Both the position numbers and the translations under genes were made by a program. Shown piece by piece: positions 33,914 through 42,400 of a DNA stretch of 64,000 nt. The stretch is taken from positions 62,001-126,000 of the forward strand of contig CBFIIW010000006.1 in NCBI GenBank assembly GCA_965662775.1. Reading direction: 5' to 3'. Under the pieces are notes generated by a model. It saw nothing but the letters and a program-made list of their open reading frames with translations, ran no database searches and was not told where the DNA came from. Source of the DNA: UBA7985 sp002690455. GTDB taxonomy: Bacteria; Pseudomonadota; Alphaproteobacteria; UBA7985. Each line of letters starts with the position of its first letter. Position 1 is the first letter of the stretch.

Positions 33914-34171
33914 ATGATTTATCCTGTTGAGCAGCTCTCTCGACTGGTGGAACAAATCACCACTTTGGAAAACGGCCTTGTGCAATTCCGTAAACAGAAC
34001 AGCCCCATGGATCCGAATTTCCAGAAGGAGAGCGAAGCTTTGATCGCCGAAGTCATCCGGCTGGAAGATCTGCTTTGTGACTGTGTAGAAGCCCACGGCG
34101 GCCCGAGGTCGGGTAACTGGGCCGCCGATGTTATGTTGATCTATAAGCGGCGGACTGGCTGGACTGGTTGA
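33914..34171 (+). CDS. Small helical protein next to the DUF6932-like gene
   Basis: An 85-aa protein, mostly alpha-helical by composition, with a heptad-like pattern in VEQLSRLVEQITTLENGLVQ and EALIAEVIRLEDLLCD. The end is CVEAHGGPRSGNWAADVMLIYKRRT. GAAGG lies about 10 bases before the ATG. I do not recognise the family. Same strand and short gap suggest co-transcription with the DUF6932-like gene, possibly as a two-protein complex; a toxin-antitoxin or nucleotidyltransferase-partner role is untested. Confidence 0.55.
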   Translation: MIYPVEQLSRLVEQITTLENGLVQFRKQNSPMDPNFQKESEALIAEVIRLEDLLCDCVEAHGGPRSGNWAADVMLIYKRRTGWTG

Positions 34172-34226
34172 GGTGCCACAGGCTCAAGGAGAGCTGGCTG
34201 CTGTTTCGGGTGGCCAGACACCGGTT

Positions 34227-35465
34227 TCATCCCAGAATATCCCGGCAACGAGACAGCGCCTGCCGCGTGACATCTTCGGGGTAGACCAGCGCGAAACGCA
34301 CAAATCCCTGCCCTGGCTTGCTGCCGTCCGGCATGGGACGGGAGAGAATCGACCCCGGAAGCGTTCTCACCGACTGCTCTTGCCAGAGCCGCCGTGCGAC
34401 TACGTCGCCATCCCCGTTCGAGACCGGAAGCCATAGAACAAACCCCGCTTGGGGTGCGCGAAAGCCCGGCAAGTCCCCCAGCACCTCGACCGCAACCTGA
34501 TTGATCGCCGCATAGCGGGCGCGGAAGGAAGCGACGTGGGTCTCGTCCTGCCACAGCGCAATCGCCGCATCCTGCAACCCTTGAGGGGTTTGTGCGCCGC
34601 CATAAGCGCGCAGGTAGTACAGGTCTTCCAAGCGGTCAGCATCCCCCGCAACAAAGCCCGAGCGGATCCCCGGTAAGCCCGATCGCTTGGAGAGCGAATT
34701 GACGATCCAGACGTTCTCCAGTCCGCCACCTAGATCGCGGCAGACCTCGAACGCGCTGACTGGCTTGGTGTCGAAATACAGCTCGCTGTAACACTCATCG
34801 GAAAGAAAGGTGAAATCGTGGCGCCGCGCCCGCTCGACGCAGGCACGCAGGTAGGCCGCCGGCAATAGCGTCCCGGTTGGATTGCCGGGATTGGTGGCGA
34901 TGACCAAAGCAACCCGATCCCAGTCTTCTTCGGACACCACTGCAAGATCAGGGGCAAAGTCGGTGGCGGGCGTACAAGGTGCGTAGCAGATGTCTGCCCC
35001 AGAGGTCAGCGCTGCGCCGACGTAGACATGATAAAGCGGGTTGGGCAGCACAATCAGTGGCCGCAGATGGCCCTTGCCTGCTTTGGCCAGCCGGTCCTCC
35101 TTGCGCAGAACTGCCGCCAGAATAGCCGAAAACAGCCCTTCTTTCGTGCCAAAAACCGGGTGCACGTGGGCGTGGGTGTTGAGCATGTCCGATGGTAGTT
35201 CATAACGCTGCCGAATCCAGCCGGCGACCGCCTCCCGCAGGCCGGGGCCAGCATTCACCGGTGGGTATTTACCCCAGCCCGCCGGGTCGGTCGCGGCCAG
35301 TGCTTTTCCTACCGTCTCGTAGGCACCGAATTTGGGTTCGCCTACGGACAGGTTGATAGGCTCCAAATCATTGTGACGTTCGCCCAGAACCCCTGCGACC
35401 TTGCGATACGTGTAGTCATGGAGCTGCTCAAGGCGGCTGGCAGAGTGGGGTTTGTCCGTTGTCAC
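34227..35465 (-). CDS. dapC: Succinyldiaminopimelate transaminase-type aminotransferase (DapC-like)
   Basis: A 412-aa fold-type I PLP aminotransferase. Signatures are NLSVGEPKFG near the N-terminus, GTKEGLFSAILA, IATNPGNPTGTLLP, SDECYSELYF and the PLP-lysine segment VNSLSKRSGLPGIRSGF (Lys about residue 253), followed by FVRFALVYP with the substrate-binding Arg. It matches the DapC group of the lysine/diaminopimelate pathway, though related aminotransferases of class I/II cannot be excluded. The start is a GTG overlapping the stop of the upstream aminopeptidase gene (GTGA), so the two are translationally coupled. It is convergent with the DUF6932 pair. Confidence 0.85.
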   Translation of the reverse strand: MTTDKPHSASRLEQLHDYTYRKVAGVLGERHNDLEPINLSVGEPKFGAYETVGKALAATDPAGWGKYPPVNAGPGLREAVAGWIRQRYELPSDMLNTHAHVHPVFGTKEGLFSAILAAVLRKEDRLAKAGKGHLRPLIVLPNPLYHVYVGAALTSGADICYAPCTPATDFAPDLAVVSEEDWDRVALVIATNPGNPTGTLLPAAYLRACVERARRHDFTFLSDECYSELYFDTKPVSAFEVCRDLGGGLENVWIVNSLSKRSGLPGIRSGFVAGDADRLEDLYYLRAYGGAQTPQGLQDAAIALWQDETHVASFRARYAAINQVAVEVLGDLPGFRAPQAGFVLWLPVSNGDGDVVARRLWQEQSVRTLPGSILSRPMPDGSKPGQGFVRFALVYPEDVTRQALSRCRDILG

Positions 35466-37237
35466 GCCAGCGGCTCCGTCATGATTCTCAGGTGGTCGAA
35501 ATCGGCTGGGTCATCGAGATGGGGCCCGATTTCCGTCCTGATGCGCGCGTGGTACGCGTCGACCTGGGCAATCTCTTTGGGTGTCAGCAGGCTGAGGTCG
35601 ATCAGCGCCGGGTCATAGGGAACAAGCGTTAGTGTCTCGAACGCAAGAAAGCCATCGGCGCGTGAAATCACTAGCTCGACATTCTCAATCCGCACTCCGC
35701 TCTCGCCCTCCCGGTAAAGGCCCGGCTCATTGCTGAGCAGCATCCCGGCCTGAAGGGCTGCTGAACCGGGTTTCTTGCTAATCCGGTGCGGGCCTTCGTG
35801 CACGCCGAGGTAAGAGCCGATACCGTGACCGGTGCCGTGTTGGAAATCCAGCCCCTCGCTCCACAGAAACTGCCGGGCGAGCGCATCGAGGTGGTGGCCG
35901 ACTGTGCCGGGAGGAAAGGCCTGTCGTGCCAGCGCGAGATGCCCCTTAAGCGTCAAAGTGTAGTCGCGCCGCTGGCGATCGGTGGCCTGCCCACCCAGCG
36001 CCCAGACGCGCGTGATATCGGTGGTGCCATTTTTGTACTGGCCGCCACTGTCAACCAGCAGCATCTGACCAAGGGCCAGCGGCGTGTTGCTCTGCTCATC
36101 GACCGAATAGTGCGCCAGCGCCGCGTTCGCCCCAACCGCCGCGATTGTCGAAAAGCTGACCCCGTTCATCGGCACGGGGTCCGGGTTTTGCTCCCGGAAG
36201 GCGCGCAGCCGGTCAACAACGGATAGCTCACTTTCACGACTGAGGTGGGGGTGTTCGGCCAGCCAGCGCGAAAAGCGAATCATGGCGCGCGCGTCTCGAC
36301 GCTGCGCATTGCGGGCACCCTGTTGCTCTGTCTCATTCTTGATCGCCCGCGGCAGGACCACCGGATCGGTGTTCGCCACCACCTCGGCACCCGCCGAACG
36401 CAGAGCTTCGGCAATGGATGAATTGCAAGTGGCGCGGTCTAGGCCTACTCGACCGCCCAGCGCCGCCAGATGAGTCAGAAACGTCTCGGGCGGTTGCACC
36501 CGCACGCCGTCGTCCAACGCCTGCGCCATGTCGTCGGAAATGCGCTCGGGTGCGATGAACCAATCCACCGAACCGTCAGCATGTAGCGTGGCCACGGAGC
36601 GCGCCACCGGCAGCCCAGCGATATCATCGGCGCGCGCATTAAGCAGCCAGGCGACGGACTCGGACTGGTTGAGTACCTGCGCGCTCAACCCAGAGGACGA
36701 CAGACCAGCAGCCAGCGACCTGCGCTTGCCATCGCTCGCCTGTCCACTGAATTCTATCCCGTGGGGCACCACCGAAGTAGCAGGGGGCGCGGGCCGATCC
36801 CGCCACACCGCGTCGACAGGATTACGGGCAACAGGTAACAGGCGCGCACCGATCTTCTCGACGGCCTGTATCCAGGCATCGACACCGGCGATGGTGTGCA
36901 ATTGCGGGTCATAGCCCAGCACGTCCTCTGCCCTCAGATAGGCGGCGACGCTTGCAAGCGGACCGGATGTCTCAATATCCGCAATGGTCCAAAGAGCCTC
37001 ATCAACCTCCCGTCTGATGGCAATCGAATAGCGTGAATCGGTCCAGATCAGTGCTCTATCCAGCGTCACCAGCGCAAATCCAGCCGACCCTCGAAATCCG
37101 CTAAGGGCCGTTATTCGCCGCTCGCTGCCGGGCGAGTACTCGCCCATATGCGCATCGTCCATGGGGACGAGGAAGGCGTTCAGTCCCTGCGCACGCAACT
37201 CAGCCCGGAACAGGTCCAAATCCACGGCAGCTGTCAT
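35462..37237 (-). CDS. Xaa-Pro aminopeptidase (M24B, aminopeptidase P type)
   Basis: A 591-aa metallopeptidase of the long aminopeptidase P type, with two creatinase-like N-terminal domains (FLVPMDDAHMGEYSPGSERRITALSGFRGSAG; WTDSRYSIAIRREV) and a C-terminal pita-bread domain. Metal ligands are visible: Asp in LLVDSGGQYKNGTTDITR (two Asp), His in HGTGHGIGSYLGVHEGP, Glu in LSNEPGLY and Glu in GVRIENVELV. It removes N-terminal residues preceding proline, in the cytoplasm. Length (about 600) matches eukaryote-like and alphaproteobacterial forms. It is coupled to the DapC-like gene by a 4-bp overlap and lies 12 bp after the acyl-CoA ligase gene, suggesting one operon. Confidence 0.93.
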   Translation of the reverse strand: MTAAVDLDLFRAELRAQGLNAFLVPMDDAHMGEYSPGSERRITALSGFRGSAGFALVTLDRALIWTDSRYSIAIRREVDEALWTIADIETSGPLASVAAYLRAEDVLGYDPQLHTIAGVDAWIQAVEKIGARLLPVARNPVDAVWRDRPAPPATSVVPHGIEFSGQASDGKRRSLAAGLSSSGLSAQVLNQSESVAWLLNARADDIAGLPVARSVATLHADGSVDWFIAPERISDDMAQALDDGVRVQPPETFLTHLAALGGRVGLDRATCNSSIAEALRSAGAEVVANTDPVVLPRAIKNETEQQGARNAQRRDARAMIRFSRWLAEHPHLSRESELSVVDRLRAFREQNPDPVPMNGVSFSTIAAVGANAALAHYSVDEQSNTPLALGQMLLVDSGGQYKNGTTDITRVWALGGQATDRQRRDYTLTLKGHLALARQAFPPGTVGHHLDALARQFLWSEGLDFQHGTGHGIGSYLGVHEGPHRISKKPGSAALQAGMLLSNEPGLYREGESGVRIENVELVISRADGFLAFETLTLVPYDPALIDLSLLTPKEIAQVDAYHARIRTEIGPHLDDPADFDHLRIMTEPLA

Positions 37238-37249
37238 CGTCCTACCGGA

Positions 37250-38884
37250 TCAGCGCAGTTCACGACGCAGGATTTTACCCACGGCAGACTTTGGCAGCTC
37301 ATCGATGAACTCCACGATCTTCGGCACTTTGTAGGCGGCGAGGTTTTCCCGGGCGAAGGCTAAAACTTCTTCGGACGAGACGGTGTTCGCAGATTGTAGA
37401 TCGCGAACAACGCAGACCTTTACGTGCTCGATATCATTTTCGCCCATGACACCCACAACCCCGCATTCAAGGACGCCGTCGAGCCCAGCAAGAATATCCT
37501 CGATTTCCGCCGGGAAGACGTTGAAGCCTGAGACGTTAATCAGGTCTTTAATGCGGTCAACGATACGATAGTAGCCGTCGTCCTGGATCACCGCGACGTC
37601 ACCGGTCTTGAAAAATCCATCTTCGGTCATCACCTCGGCCGTCGCATCCGGTAGGTTCCAGTAGCCACGCATGACTTGCGGACCCCGCGCCTGCAGCTCA
37701 CCCGGTTCTTCAACCCCGGCTTCCTTGCCCTCGTCAGTGATAATCCGGATTTCAGTCAGCGGCAGCTTTGTGCCTACTGTACCCAGTTGAATGGCCTCAA
37801 GCGGGTTCGCCGTCAGCACCGGCGAGGTCTCAGAAAGCCCATAGCCTTCGGTCACAGGTGCACCGGTGACCTCCTGCCAGCGCTCAGCCGTCGCCTTGGG
37901 TAGCGCCATACCGCCAGAGGTCGAGAACTTCAGGTTGGAGAAGTCCAACGAACGGAAGGCCTCATCACCGAGTAGGTTGTTGAACAGCGTGTGGATGCCC
38001 ACAAAGATGGTGAAAGGCGTCGACTTCAATGCAGCAACAAAGGTCGCATTGTTGCGCGGATCAGCGATTAATAGCGTGTGCGCGCCGATAGCAAAGGGCA
38101 GCAGAATGTGCGCGTATAACGGCATGATGTGGTACATTGGCAGGCAGCCTACGAGTGTCTCGGCCCCGTTCTCAAACGAGTGCGGTGCATGCGCGATGTT
38201 CTGCAGCGCATTCGAAATGATATTGGCTTGGGTCAGCATCACGCCTTTGGGCGTGCCGGTGGTCCCGCCGGTATATTGCAGCAACGCAAGTTGATCGGCG
38301 GCACGCTCTGTCGATGGTACAGGCAGACTGCGACCGCGCTTCATCGCTTCACGAAAGCCGACCGCACCAGTGGGTAGATCGCCCAGCGGCGGGGTCTTCC
38401 GCAGTTGCAAAGCCAGGTCGACGATCCATTTTTTCGGCGCTGGGTGGCAGTCGGTGCGGGCCACGGCAACCCGGTGGATGATGCCAGTACCCGCGAGGGT
38501 CTCATCTGTGAAGGTCGCGGAGCGGAATGCAACGATTGCCTTGGCACCACTGTCTTCGATCACGTTGCGGATTTCGCGCGCGGTATAAAGCGGGTTGGCT
38601 GGCACGGGCACAAACCCGGCCTTCCAGATCGCCAAAAAGGTCACGGGCGCGGCCATCAGGTTGGGCATCTGCACCATGATCCGGTCGCCCGGTTCAAGAC
38701 CGTCGAGGCTGGCCAGATACGAAGAGAAGTCCTCCACCATCTGCCCGAACTGGCTGTAGGTGAAGGTCTGCAGGATGGACGTATAGGCCGGCTTATCCCC
38801 GTAGGTGTTCACGGCGTCATCGAGCATATCAAGGATATGGTCATAGCCCTTGGGGTTGAGTTCGGCAGGAATCGTGTTTGACAT
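37250..38884 (-). CDS. fadD: Long-chain acyl-CoA ligase (FadD-like AMP-dependent synthetase)
   Basis: A 544-aa adenylate-forming enzyme. The P-loop-like motif is YTGGTTGTPKGVMLT (about residue 205), the A5 motif is EGYGLSETSP (about 350), TGDVAVIQDDGYY and RIKDLINVSGFNVFPAEIE are the hinge region, and the catalytic lysine is in SAVGKILRRELR at the C-terminus. It activates a fatty or aromatic acid with ATP and CoA; the fatty-acid assignment is the commonest for this sequence type. GAGGAGG precedes the ATG. It appears to lead a three-gene unit (ligase, aminopeptidase P, DapC-like). Confidence 0.88.
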   Translation of the reverse strand: MSNTIPAELNPKGYDHILDMLDDAVNTYGDKPAYTSILQTFTYSQFGQMVEDFSSYLASLDGLEPGDRIMVQMPNLMAAPVTFLAIWKAGFVPVPANPLYTAREIRNVIEDSGAKAIVAFRSATFTDETLAGTGIIHRVAVARTDCHPAPKKWIVDLALQLRKTPPLGDLPTGAVGFREAMKRGRSLPVPSTERAADQLALLQYTGGTTGTPKGVMLTQANIISNALQNIAHAPHSFENGAETLVGCLPMYHIMPLYAHILLPFAIGAHTLLIADPRNNATFVAALKSTPFTIFVGIHTLFNNLLGDEAFRSLDFSNLKFSTSGGMALPKATAERWQEVTGAPVTEGYGLSETSPVLTANPLEAIQLGTVGTKLPLTEIRIITDEGKEAGVEEPGELQARGPQVMRGYWNLPDATAEVMTEDGFFKTGDVAVIQDDGYYRIVDRIKDLINVSGFNVFPAEIEDILAGLDGVLECGVVGVMGENDIEHVKVCVVRDLQSANTVSSEEVLAFARENLAAYKVPKIVEFIDELPKSAVGKILRRELR

Positions 38885-39404
38885 GCTGTGTCCTCCTCTC
38901 CTTCTGGATCTGCCGGGCTCAGTCTGTAGCTTTTGCGCTCCCGGCGCGACGAGACCCTAGGCCGAGCCGCGGGCGGGCGCAATGCGCGGGTGCCCTCAGT
39001 CGGCGCAATCGGATCGGAAAAACACCGCCCGAACCGTTTGTCATCCAGACATAACGAGGTGCAGTAGAATATCTGCAATCGAACTTGCATCAATAACGGC
39101 CTGATTTTGCCCAATCATGCCGTTAAGGTGCCTCATTCTGTGATCAGTATTATCCGACAAACCGAAATTCAACCGACCCACTTTCCCGGACAGCTTTTCA
39201 ACACCCATTGTCATGGCGAACGTCGATCTTGAGTTGTCATGGCGCAAGGAGAACCAACCCTTGTTTGCTATTTCATGCCCCAAGGCGTCTTCATTCCCTT
39301 GTCCCACCACGCCAGCGGTTGGCGATCTCGTCCCCGCTTTGCCTCGCCCTTCGCTTTCGCGAACCCCCGATGAGGCAGGCCGGTTATCGGCCGTCACCTC
39401 ACGC
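38885..39404. other. Gap between fadD-like and alpha-2-macroglobulin genes
   Basis: These 520 bases separate divergent genes. Frames are open on both strands (plus from ATG 39213, minus 39041-39481), but neither has a Shine-Dalgarno nor a protein-like composition. An 11-bp direct repeat TTGTCATGGCG occurs at 39209-39219 and 39234-39244. It probably holds the two divergent promoters. Confidence 0.4.
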
Positions 39405-42400
39405 GTGCTGAGGGTACTACTTCTGGTCTTTGTCCTGCTGCTCTCCCTGCCTGGCGCTGCGCACGCCCAATCGTTGCGCAAAAACGACAGTCTGGAGGAG
39501 ATGCGAGAGGCCGCTGTCGAGCGGTTCAGCTTTGCTGAGCTGGTTCAGGCAGGCGACAAGCTGGCTGAGAACTCCTATTGGCTGCTGATCAACGATCCGA
39601 TCAGCACAGAAGACTGGGATTTGCTGGAACAGGGCTATCGTATTCTGCTGGCACTGACCCGCGATGACAGCCACGATGGCCGAGCAGCGCTGCTCGCCGC
39701 GGGGATCGCGTTGAATGCTGTAAGGCCGAAGCACAGCCTGGCGCTCGCCACTGAGGCGCTGGATCTGCTCCAAAGCCAACGCCATCGCGATCTGGCCATG
39801 GAGATTATCCGGCGCGCTGGCATGCGTCCTTCTAAGGAAATCAGCTACGAAATGGAAGGGGATCTTCGGGCGATCATGGAGGAGGTCGCCCTGTTCGGTC
39901 CAACGCAGTCATGGGCTACCCAACAAGGTGATTTCGCCCAGCTTTGCCTGACCTTTTCCCGCCCTTTACAGGCGAGCCACCGCGTGGATTACCGCGATTT
40001 GATAACCGTAACCCCGGCGCTTCCGGTGGAGCGTTACGTCGTGAGGCGCGACCGACGTGAACTGTGTGTCGTTGGAGCGGCCTTTGATCAGCTATACGAG
40101 CTTACCCTAACCACAGGCCTGAAGAGCGCGGCCAATGATCGCCTGCGCGAAACCATGCAAATAACGCTGCAAACGCCCGCTCGGACGCCGGAGCTGGCAC
40201 TGCCCGGTCAGGGCTATATGCTACCTGCCAGCGGCTTGCAGTTGGTCCCGCTGGAAACAGTCAATCACAGCCAGATTGAGGTCGGTCTCTACCACCTCGA
40301 TGAGCGCAACATTAATCAGGTACTACGCAACGGCTTGCTGGTTCAAAGCACGGGTCAGATCGAGCCCCGGCGCATCGACGACTACGACGGCGGCGGCGAT
40401 GCCTTCAGGCGCAACGTACTGCCGGTCTTCGAAGGACGTCTGCGGGTCGAACGGCTAGAACACGAGCGCCGCCGTGACGGCATCGCGCTTGCCCAGATGC
40501 TGGGCGCACCAGTCGAGCGAGGGCTCTACATGCTCAGGGTTCGTCCAGCCGATAACACTGGTGCAGCATCGGGCGAAGACATCAAATGGCTCATGATTTC
40601 GGACCTCGGCCTGACGGCGGTAAAGACACCAGCAGGGCTCCATGTCACCGCGGTGGATACCCGCACAGGCACGCCGGTCGCCGAGAATGTTCGCGTAGAC
40701 ATGATTACGACGGGCAACCGCGTGCTGACCCCAGCCATTCCGGCCTACAACGAGGCCGATGGGCATGCAGCAGCCAATGCCGTTAGAGGAACCACCACCT
40801 TCTTCAGCACACCTCAGCTGCGCGGGCGTGACGGCAACCGGCCCCTTTATCTTTATGCCAGCCACCCAGAACTTGGTGATGCCTTCCTTGCACTCGACCG
40901 CACGCCGATCGAAATCGATACACCCGGTGGCCTTGGCCCGCTGAACAGCGGGCCGCTCGACCTATGGCTCAAGGCAGACCGCGGGGCCTATCGCGAGGGT
41001 GAAACCGCGCGCGTCGCCGGGCTTCTGCAGGCGCGTGCAACCAATGACGAACAGCCGCTGGTGGTTCCAGACAGCCTGCTGGCGACGCTGCGCAACCCGT
41101 TTGGCGAAGTCAGTGACAACTTTGAGATCGACCTGTCGGCGGGTCAGGGCTTCGAGGTCGAAGTCCCCCTGCCGCTGGGTGCCCGTCAGGGTCGCTGGAC
41201 ACTGGAAGTGGCGCTTGACCAGGATCTGCCACCCCTGCGCAGTCTGATCCTGCCAGTCTCGGAATTCGTGCCGCCATCTGTGGAAATTACCCTCGTCGAC
41301 CCACAGCCCCTTCGGCTCGATGGCAGCGACCGCATAGAGGTGCAGGTTGACTATCTCTTTGGTGCGCCGGCGCAAGATCTTTCGGTCAACCTCGTCGCTT
41401 CTCTGATTCCGCAGCGAATGATCGGCGACTTCTTCGTCGGTCTTGAACAGGAGGAATTCGTTTTCGCCGCCCCCTTCGACCTTGTTGCCGACACCGATGA
41501 ACAAGGTCTGGTCAGCTTCGAAATTCCGGTATTTAACCTCCCCGATCAGACTGGTATGGCACAGGTCAGTCTGCGCGCTGTCGTCACCGATGCTGCTGGC
41601 CGGCAGGAAAGAACCAGCGCACAGGTGGACCTCGCCGATGACCGCATCCTGCTGGGATTGCGACCAGCCTTTGACCTTGATCAGCCAGTCGAAGAAGGCG
41701 CTAACCTGCGTATTGACCTGACCGCTCTGACGGCTGATGGACGATCTGCTGAGGCCCGCACAACCTGGACCCTCTATCAAGAGCTTTATGACTACCGCTG
41801 GTACTTCGACGGTGGGCGCTGGAACTACGAGAGCAGTTATGTCGATGTTCCGGTTGCCAGTGGCACCCGCGATCTGACCGGAGAGCCTACCCCCTTGGAC
41901 CTACGGGTCGACTGGGGAGCCTACCGTCTAGAGGTCGCAGACAGTGTTGAGGGGGCCGCGACTTCGCTGCGCTTCAATGCCGGCTGGCGGGCGCTGCCAC
42001 AGGTTGACCGCGCGCCGGGTCGGCTTGGGCTTGCGTTTGAGGGGCAGCCCCCGCGACCCGGCGACAGTCTGAGCTTTAGTTTAGACAGCCCACACGCCGG
42101 AACGGGTCAGCTCTATCTGGTCGGCTCTGACACGCAAGTGGTCGAACTGGGCGCGATTGCTGCAGGCAGCAATACGTTGCAACTCACCGTCCCGACGGAC
42201 TGGCCGGATCAGGAAGGCTTCTGGCTGCTGCCGGTTGTGTACAGTCAGGGCGCAGTCGGCATCGACGCCCTGCCTGCACGAGCGGTCGGTGCGGCTTTCC
42301 TCAGCCTCGATCACAGCACGCAGCAGCTCACGCTCGGCGTCAGCCTTCGTGATGGCGCAGTTGCTTTGCCTCGCCAACCGCTTGATATCGACCTCGACCT

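Noticed and set aside
39213..39404. N-terminal extension of the alpha-2-macroglobulin frame
   Set aside because: It would put 64 polar, Pro/Ser-rich residues before a perfect signal peptide, and has no ribosome-binding site.
39041..39481. Minus-strand 146-aa open frame upstream of the alpha-2-macroglobulin gene
   Set aside because: It overlaps the signal-peptide region of a clearly coding gene, has no Shine-Dalgarno and a composition typical of chance GC-rich frames.
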